From positions 1 through 63,077 of the forward strand of contig JAUYCC010000037.1 of NCBI GenBank assembly GCA_030692365.1: a DNA stretch of 63,077 nt. The letters run 5' to 3'. The notes beneath the pieces are model-generated. The model did not search any database. It saw only the letters and a program-made list of their open reading frames with translations, and was not told the origin of the DNA. Positions 42,355 through 51,785 of the stretch are shown piece by piece (the stretch's first letter is position 1; each line of letters opens with the position of its first letter). The DNA is from Pelolinea sp. (lineage in GTDB: Bacteria > Chloroflexota > Anaerolineae > Anaerolineales > Anaerolineaceae). The translations under genes and the position numbers were made by a program.

Positions 42355-45300
42355 ATGTTTAAGAATATCGCCAAGGCACTCGGAGGGGACCATCAAAAAC
42401 GCGAACTCGACAGGTTAAGCATCATTGTTGAGCAGGTCAACGCGCTCGAAGCGGAATATGGCTCGCTGTCGGATGACGGCCTGTGCGCCAAAACCCCCGC
42501 TTTCCACCAGCGCCTGGCGAATGGCGAGACCCTGGATGACATCCTGCCTGAAGCCTTTGCAACCATCCGTGAAGCCAGCAAGCGCACCACCGGGCTGAGG
42601 CATTACGACATCCAGCTCATCGGCGGCATGGTGCTGCATAAAGGCACCATCGCTGAAATGCGCACCGGCGAAGGTAAAACGCTGGTAGCCACCCTGCCCC
42701 TTTACCTGAATTCGCTGGCGGGCAAAGGCGCTCACCTGGTTACCGTTAATGATTATCTGGCGCGCCGTGACGCGCGCTGGATGGCACCCATTTACAATCT
42801 GCTGGGGTTGAGCGTGGGTGTGCTGCAAATGTCCAGCCGCACCGAAAACGCCCGCAGCGCTTTTATGGTGGATCTTGAATTACGAGACGGGCGTGAAGAA
42901 AACGACCAACTGCGGATGGTTTCCCGGCAGGAAGCTTACGCGGCGGATATCACCTATGGCACCAACAACGAATTTGGGTTTGACTACCTGCGCGACAACC
43001 TGGTAATGGATATGGCCCAGCGCGTGCAGCGCGGGCATCATTACGCCATCGTGGATGAGGTGGATAATATCCTCATTGACGAAGCCCGCACTCCGTTAAT
43101 TATTTCCGGCCCGGCATCGGAAGAAGTGGAATGGTACAGCCGCATGGCCGTGATTGTTCGCCAGCTTGACCCGGCGGATTATGACTTTGACGAAAAAGAC
43201 CGCAGCATTGCCCTGACCGAAATCGGCGGAGCGCACGTTGAAGACCTGCTCAAAATCCCGCTGCGCGACCCGGACCGGCCGGAGGATATCACCCCCGAAC
43301 AGGCGCGGCTTCTCGGTTACCTTGAACAGGCTTTACGTTCCCAGTTGCTTTACACCCGCAACAAGGATTACATCGTCCAGAACGGCCAGGTGATTATCGT
43401 TGATGAATTCACGGGACGCCTGATGCCCGGCCGGCGCTGGTCTGAAGGCCTTCACCAGGCTGTTGAAGCCAAGGAAGGCGTGAAGGTCAACCCTGAAAAC
43501 ATAACCCACGCCACCATCACCCTGCAGAATTACTTCAGAAAATACGAAAAACTGGCCGGCATGACCGGCACAGCCGTCACCGAAGCGGAAGAACTGGCCA
43601 CCATCTATAAGCTGGACGTTTTTGAAATTCCCACCAACCTGGACTTTGAAGCTGAAAAACCTTCAACAAAACTCACTACTCTGCAAACCAAAGATGAAGA
43701 AGGCTATAGCTACACCTATTACACCTATCAGGATGACCCTGAAAAGGCAGCCAGGTTCTGGAAACGCAAGGATTATCCGGATGTGGTTTACCGTTCCGAG
43801 GAAGGCAAACTGCGCGCGATTGTTCTGGAGATCCTTAAACTGCATGTGATCGGACGCCCGCAACTGGTGGGCACCACTTCCATTGAACACTCCGAAAGGC
43901 TTTCGGCAAGGCTACGTGCTGAACCCCTGCGGCGGCTGCTTTCGGTGATACTCATCCGTGAAGCCTATATGAAGATGAAGAATATCGCTATCATTGAACG
44001 CTCCATTCCGGAACTTGAGTTCATGAACAAACCGCTGACCGAACTGAAGCCGGATGAACTGCGGCGGTTCGCCCAGAGCGTCGGGCTCAGCTCCATCAAT
44101 CCTGAAGCACCCGAAAACCTGAAAGCTGTTGCAGAATATTTAGAGCTTAAGGAAAGTGACATTGACCGCTTGAAAGAAGCAGTACTGGGCGGCATCTCGC
44201 ACCAGGTTTTAAACGCGCTGAGACATGATCAGGAATCCCAGATTATCGCCGATGCGGGCGCCTTTGGCGCTGTGACCATCGCCACCAATATGGCAGGCCG
44301 CGGTGTGGATATTAAACTGGGCGGCGAGATGCAGGAGAATATCATTGCGGATGTGCGCAAGGCCCTGGCCGCCGCCGGCCGCAACCCTTACGGCATGACC
44401 CAGTCCGAGATGGCTGCTGCTTTGAATGAAATCGGCGCGGATGTATACCCGCCCTTTGAAGAATCCATCCAAACCTTCCTGTCATTTCTTGATGACATGA
44501 AACGCGTGCGTGGGGTGGGCGGCCTGCACGTGGTCGGTTCCGAACGGCACGAAGCCCGCCGCATTGACAATCAGCTGCGCGGGCGCTCGGCCCGCCAGGG
44601 CGACCCGGGCTCTTCACGCTTCTTCCTGTCGTTGGAAGATGACCTGATGCGCATGTTCGGCGGCGAGCGGGCTGAAACCATGATGCGCCTGTTCAACATT
44701 GACCCCTCCATCCCGCTGGAAAGCAAAATGCTCGGGCGGCTGGTGGAGCAGGCGCAGGAACGCGTGGAAGGTTATAACTTTGACATCCGCAAGCACCTGC
44801 TGGAATACGATGATGTATTGAATGACCAGCGCGAACGCATATATAAGGAACGCGACCGGGTGCTGGTAAAGGAAAACCTTGAAGAAGACGTTCTGGATAT
44901 GCTGCGCAGCGAACTAAAGCGCCGCATCCCGGAAGCGCTCAACGACCCTGAAGGTCCCTGGAAACTGCTAGCTTACCTGGAAGAGATCCAGCCGACCATC
45001 ATCTTTGGACCGCAGGATGAGCGCGTCATTTCCTTTACCTTGCTGACCATCGCGCGGATTTTGGGCGCATTGTGCGGTGATTTAAAAGACCGCGCTTCAA
45101 TCCAGAATGCCGCTCTTGAACTAGCCCGGCAAGCTCTGGAAGCCGAGCGCGCTCATTTGATTAGCCAGACCGAAGCCTTTGTCCAGCGTACTGCGGAAAG
45201 CTACAGATCCCAGCTGGCCGAAAGAATGGATTTGCTGGACATCTTTATGGACAATCTCGCGGATCACCAGTCCAAAAACGCACGGGAATTGTCTGCTGAA

Positions 45301-46380
45301 CTGCAAAACCTGGTGCGGTTAAAAATTAACCTTACCAGCGAATCAGCCAACGCCCTGCAAAACAGTTCAAGGGAAGCGCGCGGGTTTATTGGTGCTGAGA
45401 TTGAAAAACTATTAACTGCCCTTTTCCTCTCACGCATGGTGATGACCATTGAGCGCAGGCTGAACAGCCGCCTGAGCATTGATAATAATGCCCTGGCCGA
45501 AGCTGGCTGGGCGACTATCGAAAACGCCATTCTGGACGGTATTGATCAGGTTTATTCAGCCAGGACTACCGGGCTGAATCAATCCGGCAGCCAGATTCTA
45601 TATAACATTGAATCCATCCTGAAGCGCCAGGAGGAATCGGGCATGCAAGGATATGACCTGATTGACCTCACCGCCGGAATGCCTGTGGGCACGCAAGCCG
45701 TCATAGACGCGCGCACCCACCAGCGCGTCAGCCGCAGGGTTAACCTGCTGAATTACGTGTTCCTGGCAGCCAAAGCGCTGGAAGGAAAAGAAACCGACGA
45801 GATTTCCGCCGAAGTCCTCGCGCATCTGGAAGACGTTCAAAAGCAACTGCAGCCCATTTGGGGGAAGATGGAACTTCAACGCCTGACGCAGGTTAACAAT
45901 CCTGACACCCTTTTAGATTGGGATTATCTCGAAAAACTCAGCCCCGACCTGAACGCTGAGGAACTTTACACCATAAGCCAGCTGACACATCAACAGATTA
46001 TGGATCAGAACGATCCGCGTTTTCTTGGCGCGTTTGGAAAACGGGTGCAGAGTGTCATTTATCGCCATATCCTGCTGCGCTCAATTTCAGACTTATGGAT
46101 TGAACACCTGACCCAGATGGAAGCCCTGCGCGTGTCCATTGGAATGGAAGCTTACGCACAGCGGGATCCGCTGGTGCAGTACAAGAGCCAATCCACTGAC
46201 ACCTTCAGAGACCTGTTTGCCAATATCCGTCTGGGCGTGATATCCCAAATGTTCCGCCTGCAGCCGTCCAGACCGCAGGTCATTGAACCGCAGCCCCAGC
46301 CCCAGGCGCAAACTGCCAGCAGCCAGAGTACCAAAGCCGCCCAGGAAAGTAAAAAGCGGAAACGGCACAAAAAGCATTAA
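42355..46380 (+). CDS. secA: Preprotein translocase motor SecA, unusually long (1341 residues)
   Basis: This is the ATPase that drives unfolded proteins through SecYEG. MRTGEGKTLVATLPLYLN is Walker A, VDEVDNILIDEARTPLIISG is Walker B with the following motif, and TNMAGRGVDIKLGG plus QLRGRSARQGDPGSSRFFLSLEDD are the later helicase motifs. SecA is normally about 840-1000 residues. Here extra sequence lies around 520-612 in the second nucleotide domain, around 651-714, and about 240 residues after 840 in the helical scaffold region. The C-terminus is Gln/Pro-rich and ends in a Lys/Arg cluster without the SecB-binding zinc motif. The frame is continuous throughout. Confidence 0.95.
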   Translation: MFKNIAKALGGDHQKRELDRLSIIVEQVNALEAEYGSLSDDGLCAKTPAFHQRLANGETLDDILPEAFATIREASKRTTGLRHYDIQLIGGMVLHKGTIAEMRTGEGKTLVATLPLYLNSLAGKGAHLVTVNDYLARRDARWMAPIYNLLGLSVGVLQMSSRTENARSAFMVDLELRDGREENDQLRMVSRQEAYAADITYGTNNEFGFDYLRDNLVMDMAQRVQRGHHYAIVDEVDNILIDEARTPLIISGPASEEVEWYSRMAVIVRQLDPADYDFDEKDRSIALTEIGGAHVEDLLKIPLRDPDRPEDITPEQARLLGYLEQALRSQLLYTRNKDYIVQNGQVIIVDEFTGRLMPGRRWSEGLHQAVEAKEGVKVNPENITHATITLQNYFRKYEKLAGMTGTAVTEAEELATIYKLDVFEIPTNLDFEAEKPSTKLTTLQTKDEEGYSYTYYTYQDDPEKAARFWKRKDYPDVVYRSEEGKLRAIVLEILKLHVIGRPQLVGTTSIEHSERLSARLRAEPLRRLLSVILIREAYMKMKNIAIIERSIPELEFMNKPLTELKPDELRRFAQSVGLSSINPEAPENLKAVAEYLELKESDIDRLKEAVLGGISHQVLNALRHDQESQIIADAGAFGAVTIATNMAGRGVDIKLGGEMQENIIADVRKALAAAGRNPYGMTQSEMAAALNEIGADVYPPFEESIQTFLSFLDDMKRVRGVGGLHVVGSERHEARRIDNQLRGRSARQGDPGSSRFFLSLEDDLMRMFGGERAETMMRLFNIDPSIPLESKMLGRLVEQAQERVEGYNFDIRKHLLEYDDVLNDQRERIYKERDRVLVKENLEEDVLDMLRSELKRRIPEALNDPEGPWKLLAYLEEIQPTIIFGPQDERVISFTLLTIARILGALCGDLKDRASIQNAALELARQALEAERAHLISQTEAFVQRTAESYRSQLAERMDLLDIFMDNLADHQSKNARELSAELQNLVRLKINLTSESANALQNSSREARGFIGAEIEKLLTALFLSRMVMTIERRLNSRLSIDNNALAEAGWATIENAILDGIDQVYSARTTGLNQSGSQILYNIESILKRQEESGMQGYDLIDLTAGMPVGTQAVIDARTHQRVSRRVNLLNYVFLAAKALEGKETDEISAEVLAHLEDVQKQLQPIWGKMELQRLTQVNNPDTLLDWDYLEKLSPDLNAEELYTISQLTHQQIMDQNDPRFLGAFGKRVQSVIYRHILLRSISDLWIEHLTQMEALRVSIGMEAYAQRDPLVQYKSQSTDTFRDLFANIRLGVISQMFRLQPSRPQVIEPQPQPQAQTASSQSTKAAQESKKRKRHKKH

Positions 46381-46578
46381 GTGAGGTTGACGTTATTTCC
46401 TCCAAAATTGAATCCCCCTTGCAGACCAAAATATTTAAGCTGGTTTCCAGTGTAAAAAGAATGGGGTAGATATCCTAATAATGGCAAGTTTTTTGGGGCT
46501 TTTTGGCAGGGTTGTCAAGTTAATCATTAACCCTTATAATCACCATATCATCTCACTGTATTGGAGTATTTAACTCAT
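46381..46578 (+). promoter_or_regulatory. Intergenic region upstream of the S1-repeat gene
   Basis: A roughly 200-base gap that contains a strong promoter at 46512-46540 and a leader of about 30 nt. No terminator hairpin for secA was recognised. Confidence 0.45.
46512..46540 (+). promoter_or_regulatory. Sigma70-type promoter of the S1-repeat gene
   Basis: TTGTCA (46512-46517) and a perfect TATAAT (46535-46540) are 17 bases apart. The predicted start is about 30 bases before the ATG at 46579. Confidence 0.75.
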
Positions 46579-48054
46579 ATGGATCAACACGACACCACCC
46601 AAGCCTCAGGGGAAGAACAAAACAACGATAAAGAAATCACCAACATGGCTTCTTTATTAAATGAGGAGGGGCTGGGCCTTGAGTTACCTGAAGCTGGCAA
46701 TATCAAGACCGGCACCATCGCAAGTATTTCACCCGGACAGATTATGGTCAGCATCGGCTCTAAATCAGAAGGTATTGTCAGCGGGCAGGAATTTGAATTA
46801 ATTCCTCCGGATGTTTTTGCTGCCATGGAAGTGGGACAGGAAATCGCCGTGTATGTGATCACCCCTGAAGACCAGCATGGCAATCTGATTCTTTCCTATG
46901 TCCGCGCCATTGAAGCCGAGACCTGGAAAGACGCTGAAGAAATCATGAAAAGCAAGTCAACCTTCACCGGCAAGGTGGTTAGCTTTAACCGCGGCGGCTT
47001 GATCGTCGCCTTCCGCGAACTGCAGGGCTTTGTGCCTTCCTCATTGCTGAGCTTCAGCCGGCGCAATGAGATGGGCGGCGAAACCGCTGATAAACGCTTT
47101 GGCGAAATGATCGGTTCCGATATCACCCTGCAGGTCATCGAAGTTGACCAGGAAAACCGCAGGCTGATCTTCTCGGAAAAAGCGGCTGTACATGAAACCC
47201 GCGATTCCATCCGCGACAAAGTGATTGAAAAACTGAAAGTCGGCGACGTGCTGAAAGGCCGAGTGACCAGCCTGGCCGATTTTGGCGCGTTCGTGAATAT
47301 CAACGGCGCTGACGGCCTGGTGCATGTATCTGAAATTTCATGGGACAAGATCCGCCATCCTGGCGATGTGTTGAAAGTCGGGGAGGAAGTCGATGTCAAA
47401 GTTATCAGCATTGACGAAGAAAAACGGCACATCGGCCTGTCCATCCGCCGCATGAAAGATGATCCCTGGCAGAGCGAAATTGGCGACATGAAGGTCGGCC
47501 AGCTGGTGGAAGCCCAGATCACCCGCCTGACCAAGTTTGGCGCGTTTGCCATGCTTGAGAGCGGTATAGAAGGCCTGATCCACATTTCCGAGATCAGCGA
47601 AGAGCATATCGCCCATCCCAAAGAGGTCTTGCACGAGGATGACAAGGTCACGCTGCGCATCATCAAAATTGAGCCAGACTCCCACCGCATCGGCCTGAGC
47701 CTGCGCCGTGTGGAATCGCTGGCCTTTGCCGACATGGATATGAAAGTGCTCGAGAAAGAACTTCAGGGCACTGATATTAAAATCTCGGGCGAGGAAGCTG
47801 AAAAAGCAGAAGCTGTTGCTGAACAGGAATCAATCAACGAACCTGAATCCGGCGAAGTTGAAGCCGCTGCTGCTGAAAAGGAGACAACCAGCGAACCTGA
47901 ATCCGATGAAGCTGAAGCTGCTGTTGCTGAACAGGAACCAGTCAGCGAACCTGAATCCGGTGAGGCTGAAGCCGCTGTTGCTGAACAGGAACCGGTCAGC
48001 GAACCTGAATCTAGCGAGGCTGAAGCTCCCGCGGATGAGACCCCATCCGCTTAG
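46579..48054 (+). CDS. rpsA: Ribosomal protein S1-like protein, four S1 domains
   Basis: The 491-residue protein has four S1 RNA-binding domains at roughly 40-110, 125-195, 210-285 and 300-375. Domain 3 (VGDVLKGRVTSLADFGAFVNING) and domain 4 (VGQLVEAQITRLTKFGAFAML) are the most canonical. It probably helps messages bind the ribosome as bS1 does, although several Gram-positive-type S1 proteins have other roles. A TTG at 46561 extends the frame by six codons and overlaps GGAG, so the ATG at 46579 is chosen. The C-terminal tail is a run of acidic repeats. Confidence 0.88.
   Translation: MDQHDTTQASGEEQNNDKEITNMASLLNEEGLGLELPEAGNIKTGTIASISPGQIMVSIGSKSEGIVSGQEFELIPPDVFAAMEVGQEIAVYVITPEDQHGNLILSYVRAIEAETWKDAEEIMKSKSTFTGKVVSFNRGGLIVAFRELQGFVPSSLLSFSRRNEMGGETADKRFGEMIGSDITLQVIEVDQENRRLIFSEKAAVHETRDSIRDKVIEKLKVGDVLKGRVTSLADFGAFVNINGADGLVHVSEISWDKIRHPGDVLKVGEEVDVKVISIDEEKRHIGLSIRRMKDDPWQSEIGDMKVGQLVEAQITRLTKFGAFAMLESGIEGLIHISEISEEHIAHPKEVLHEDDKVTLRIIKIEPDSHRIGLSLRRVESLAFADMDMKVLEKELQGTDIKISGEEAEKAEAVAEQESINEPESGEVEAAAAEKETTSEPESDEAEAAVAEQEPVSEPESGEAEAAVAEQEPVSEPESSEAEAPADETPSA
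47805..48030 (+). repeat. In-frame ~60-bp tandem repeat in the S1-protein tail
   Basis: About four copies of a 20-residue unit like AVAEQEPVSEPESGEAEA repeat at the end of the S1-like gene. The last two copies are almost identical at DNA level, which points to recent slippage or unequal exchange. The tail is acidic and probably disordered. Confidence 0.85.
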
Positions 48055-48152
48055 ATAGCTGCAGAAAGAACAAGGACTTATTTAGCAGTCGGGTTGCTTT
48101 TAAAAAAGCCTGAAATAGTAAGAGTAGCGTCACTGGACTGAACGCCCGAAAC

Positions 48153-48647
48153 ATGCAAAAAAATAAGACCCAATCAAATCATTTTCCGCGCCGCCGCATA
48201 CAGATGGGATTGACTTTTGTGGTGGCCGGATTTTTAATTCTGATGGTTGGCGTCAGGCCTGAGATTTTTCAGCTTGACCGCAGCCCGGTGCTGGGTTATG
48301 TCCAGATAGCAGTGATGCTGGCGGGACTGGCGATCCTTTGTGTGGGGGGATACATCTGCCTGAGCGGTTTATGGAAGGGCCACAGCCCAAGCATCGCGGC
48401 CGAGCTCGGCATGCGCATTATCAGCACCGGCTACATTATCGCGGTTTTTGCCGGCCTGGCGGATATCTTCGGCCTCGGCAGCCACCCCTACCCCGAGTTC
48501 GTCCCTTATTTTGGCGAATGGCAGGCACGCGGGGTTCAGATCGCTGAAGGTTTTATTGCTATGGGCATGCTGATGATGCTGCCCTATTCGCGCCACCCCT
48601 TCTTTCACAGCCGCCAAGCCCCGCCCGGCGACGATCACCCGGATTAG
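48153..48647 (+). CDS. Small membrane protein of unknown function
   Basis: The 164-residue product has a basic N-terminus (HFPRRRIQ) and about four hydrophobic segments: around 18-35, 50-68, 88-105 and 128-145. No family was recognised. No clear ribosome site precedes the ATG at 48153; an internal ATG at 48204 (MGLTFVVAGF) is an alternative that removes the basic tail. It follows the S1-like gene by about 100 bases and could be co-transcribed. Confidence 0.6.
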   Translation: MQKNKTQSNHFPRRRIQMGLTFVVAGFLILMVGVRPEIFQLDRSPVLGYVQIAVMLAGLAILCVGGYICLSGLWKGHSPSIAAELGMRIISTGYIIAVFAGLADIFGLGSHPYPEFVPYFGEWQARGVQIAEGFIAMGMLMMLPYSRHPFFHSRQAPPGDDHPD

Positions 48648-48683
48648 CTTCCCGGTTTTTTTCCGTTTGTCAAATTAATTTTC

Positions 48684-48731
48684 ATCTAATAAAAATCTAC
48701 GATTTCTATCTAATAAAAATCTACGATTTCT
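48684..48731. repeat. Perfect 24-bp tandem direct repeat
   Basis: The unit ATCTAATAAAAATCTACGAT plus TTCT occurs twice head to tail (48684-48707 and 48708-48731) without a mismatch. It sits just before the palindrome at 48733 and upstream of the M16 peptidase gene. Exact identity suggests a recent duplication or a paired protein-binding site. Confidence 0.9.
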
Positions 48732-48732
48732 T

Positions 48733-48752
48733 TATACAATAATTATTGTATA
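48733..48752. promoter_or_regulatory. 20-bp perfect palindrome (candidate operator) over the M16 promoter
   Basis: TATACAATAATTATTGTATA is a perfect palindrome. Its right edge overlaps TATACT (48749-48754), a good -10 hexamer, and the start codon lies 40 bases on. That arrangement suits a dimeric repressor that blocks RNA polymerase. The regulator is not in view. Confidence 0.6.
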
Positions 48753-48792
48753 CTCCTGCCATCTTAATCATAATTCCTGTAAAAGAGACTGA

Positions 48793-50079
48793 ATGAATTC
48801 AAAAGTTGAGAAACATAACCTGGATAACGGATTAACCATTCTGACCAAAGAGCTGCACCATGTGCCGCTGGTCAGCCAATGGGTCTGGTACCGCGTGGGA
48901 TCGCGCAATGAGGTCAAAGGCAAGACTGGCATCTCACACTGGGTAGAGCATATGCAGTTCAAAGGTACGCCCAAATATCCCATCACTGTGCTTGACCAGG
49001 CAATTTCGCGTGACGGGGGCGTCTGGAATGCCATGACCTCCCTGGACTGGACCACTTATTTTGAAACCCTGCCATCACACAAAATGGATATCGCGCTCGA
49101 CCTGGAAGCCGACCGCATGCGTAACAGCATTTTTGATAAAGAAGAGACTGAACTGGAAAGAACGGTGGTCATCTCGGAACGCGAAGGTAACGAGAATGAG
49201 CCGCTCTTCCGCCTGGGTGAAGCCGTACAGAAGGCGGCCTTTGAATTACACCCTTATAGAAACCAAGTCATTGGAGAGCTGAACGACCTGAAATCCATTT
49301 CGCGGGAAGACCTCTATCAGCATTACCGGGATCATTACGCGCCCAATCACGCCCTCATCGCCATCGCCGGCGATTTTGATACAAAAAAAGTCGTCACACA
49401 ATTCAGTGAATTGTACGGGGAGATCGACAGGCAGAAAGCCACAATCCAGACTCCCACACCCGAACCCGAACTGCAAAAATCACAGTGGATAGAAGTCAAA
49501 GGCCCGGGCGACACGATTTATCTGCAAATCAGTTACCGCTCACCGGCCGCCAACAGCGATGACTTTTTTGCGCTGACAGTTATGGACAGCCTGCTGTCCG
49601 GACCCTCATCGCTTTCCATGATGGGCGGAGGAAGCGTCTCTAACAAAACCAGCCGCCTTTACCAGGCGCTGGTCGAGAAGGACCTCGCGGTCAGCATCTC
49701 CGGCGGGGTACAAGCGACCATTGACCCCTACCTCTACGAAATGCTGGCCATCCTGCCACCCGACAAATCCACCGATGCCGCCTTGAAGACTATTGACCAT
49801 GAAATAACGCGGCTGCAGCAGGAAAAAGTCAACCCGCAGGAAATCGCGCGCGCAATCAAACAGGCCAAAGCACTGTTCGCTTACGGCAGCGAAAGCATCA
49901 CCAACCAGGCATTCTGGCTGGGGTACGCTTCCATGTTCGCTGACTATACCTGGTTTGAAACCTACATCCAGCGGATTGAGCAGGTCGGCGCGGAACAGAT
50001 CCTCAATTTCGCGCAGCACTATCTGGACCAGGATCACCGCATCATCGGCATTTACCGCCCCAAAAATAACAGGAATTGA
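48793..50079 (+). CDS. M16-family zinc peptidase, catalytic member
   Basis: The 428-residue protein is an M16B (pitrilysin/processing-peptidase-like) metallopeptidase. The inverted zinc motif HWVEH (His49, Glu52, His53) is intact, with the downstream Glu ligand expected in the ELERTVVISEREGNENEP helix. No signal peptide is seen, so it is probably cytoplasmic, although related Chloroflexi proteins are not well characterised. The next gene encodes a partner without the zinc motif and starts one base after this stop. Such pairs form a chamber that degrades peptides. Expression may be controlled by the palindrome at 48733. Confidence 0.92.
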   Translation: MNSKVEKHNLDNGLTILTKELHHVPLVSQWVWYRVGSRNEVKGKTGISHWVEHMQFKGTPKYPITVLDQAISRDGGVWNAMTSLDWTTYFETLPSHKMDIALDLEADRMRNSIFDKEETELERTVVISEREGNENEPLFRLGEAVQKAAFELHPYRNQVIGELNDLKSISREDLYQHYRDHYAPNHALIAIAGDFDTKKVVTQFSELYGEIDRQKATIQTPTPEPELQKSQWIEVKGPGDTIYLQISYRSPAANSDDFFALTVMDSLLSGPSSLSMMGGGSVSNKTSRLYQALVEKDLAVSISGGVQATIDPYLYEMLAILPPDKSTDAALKTIDHEITRLQQEKVNPQEIARAIKQAKALFAYGSESITNQAFWLGYASMFADYTWFETYIQRIEQVGAEQILNFAQHYLDQDHRIIGIYRPKNNRN

Positions 50080-50080
50080 C

Positions 50081-51376
50081 ATGGGAAAAGAAGAAAACAT
50101 TTTAAAGAATCTTCCGGGGCCTGAAACCATCGGCCGCTTTAGCCTGCCCAACGGCGCTGTCGTTCTGACCTTCAATAACCCCAGCGCCCAATCTATCAAT
50201 CTTGTCGGCCTGCTGGAGAACGGCGCCCAACTCGACCCGGCTGAAAAACTGGGAGTTGCCCACTTCACAGCTTCCATGCTGTCAAGGGGCACAACCAGCA
50301 AAAGCTTCGCAGCTTATCATGAGATTTTGGAAAGCCGGGGGGCGGGCCTCTCATTCAGCAGCGGCACGCACCAGACCTGGTTCCACGGAAAAGCGCTCGC
50401 CGAAGATATCGGGGTGCTACTTGAGCTGGCATCCGACAGCCTGCGGCATCCGACCTTCGTGCCGGATTACGTTGAACGCATGCGCCAGCAGCTTTTGGCC
50501 GGGCTGGCGATCCGCGAACAGGATACTTCAGAAGTTGCATCGCTGATTTTTGACCTGGCCTTGTTCCCCAGCCACCCTTACGGAAATCCGGTGGATGGGT
50601 ATATCCAAACTGTCCAGACTATTACTCGGCAGGATCTGGTTGATTTTCACGCCAGTTATTTCCAGCCTGAGGGGATGATCATGGTAATCGCCGGCGCGCT
50701 TGAGGGTATGGACGTGAAGGCGCTTACTGAAGGCTGTTTCGCGGATTGGCAGAACAACCCAAAACAAATCCCCGCCCTGCCTTTGATTCCGGAAGCCCCT
50801 AAAGAAATCATCCGCAAACACCGCTTCATTGAAGAAAAAAGCCAGACGGATCTGATTCTGGGTACTTACGGCCCCACACGCAAATCTGACGATTTCCTGC
50901 CGAGCTACCTGGGTAACAATATTCTCGGGCAGTTCGGGTTGATGGGGCGCATTGGCGAGAGCGTCCGTTCAAAATCGGGGTTGGCGTATCACGCCTCCAG
51001 CAGCGTCAATGCCTGGGCAGACGGCGGCTCTTGGGAATTTACAGCCGGGCTTAATCCCGAAAATCTGGATAAGGCGATCAGGCTGATCCAGGATGAGATT
51101 GAACGATTTACCAGTGAGCCTGTGACTGCTGAAGAACTGGACGATTCCCAGTCCAACATGATCGGCCGCCTGCCCCTCTCGCTGGAATCCAACGCGGGCA
51201 TCGCCAACGCCATATTGACCATTGAACGGTTTAATTTGGGCCTGGATTACTACCAGCATTACACTGAAATTATCCGCGCCATTACCCCCCAGCTCATTCT
51301 GGAAACCGCTCAAAATTACCTGCACCCTGAAAAATTGGTCATCGCCAGTGCGGGTTCAGGAGCGGACATTTCGTGA
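50081..51376 (+). CDS. M16-family peptidase-like protein, non-catalytic partner
   Basis: The 431-residue protein shares the M16 fold, but the zinc motif is replaced: the equivalent region reads GVAHFTASML. It should therefore be the non-catalytic half of a heterodimer with the upstream peptidase. Conserved parts include RGTTSKSFAAYHEILESRGA and SKSGLAYHASSSVNAWADGGSW, the latter like the R/Y substrate-binding element of M16B partners. The frame reaches back into the upstream gene, and the ATG at 50081 is preferred because it follows that stop directly (GACATG). Confidence 0.9.
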   Translation: MGKEENILKNLPGPETIGRFSLPNGAVVLTFNNPSAQSINLVGLLENGAQLDPAEKLGVAHFTASMLSRGTTSKSFAAYHEILESRGAGLSFSSGTHQTWFHGKALAEDIGVLLELASDSLRHPTFVPDYVERMRQQLLAGLAIREQDTSEVASLIFDLALFPSHPYGNPVDGYIQTVQTITRQDLVDFHASYFQPEGMIMVIAGALEGMDVKALTEGCFADWQNNPKQIPALPLIPEAPKEIIRKHRFIEEKSQTDLILGTYGPTRKSDDFLPSYLGNNILGQFGLMGRIGESVRSKSGLAYHASSSVNAWADGGSWEFTAGLNPENLDKAIRLIQDEIERFTSEPVTAEELDDSQSNMIGRLPLSLESNAGIANAILTIERFNLGLDYYQHYTEIIRAITPQLILETAQNYLHPEKLVIASAGSGADIS

Positions 51377-51756
51377 TCCAAAAGCTGTTCAGCGGCATTG
51401 ATCTGGTGGAGGTTGCGCGCTTTCGGGAACTCAACCCGCAGATCCTTGAGAGGTTTTTTACGCGTGTCTTTACTCAGAATGAGAGGGCGTATATCGCCGG
51501 GTCCTTTGAACGCGCCGCGGGCATCTTTGCCGCCAAGGAAGCGCTGGTGAAAGCGCTGGGCTGCGGAATTGGACCTGTGAGCTGGCATGAAGTGGGTATC
51601 CGTTATGAAGAACAGGGCAAACCTTTACCAGCATTGTCGGGGAAGGCAAAAGCTGCTGAACAAGATTTGGGTATTGTTGAGTGGAGCGTGAGCATCAGCC
51701 ACACCAAAAACAACGCGGTGGCTGTGGCGGTGGCGTATTCTCTGGCTAATGAGTAG
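51373..51756 (+). CDS. acpS: Holo-[acyl-carrier-protein] synthase
   Basis: The 127-residue enzyme transfers 4'-phosphopantetheine from CoA to acyl carrier protein. GIDLVEVARF holds the magnesium-binding Asp, FAAKEALVKALGCG is the second signature with the catalytic Glu, and WSVSISHTKNNAVAVAV ends the fold. It begins at GTG, overlapping the peptidase stop by four bases (GTGA), which indicates translational coupling. Confidence 0.93.
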   Translation: MIQKLFSGIDLVEVARFRELNPQILERFFTRVFTQNERAYIAGSFERAAGIFAAKEALVKALGCGIGPVSWHEVGIRYEEQGKPLPALSGKAKAAEQDLGIVEWSVSISHTKNNAVAVAVAYSLANE

Positions 51757-51785
51757 CCATAAAATAATAACGCTTAAATCACAAT

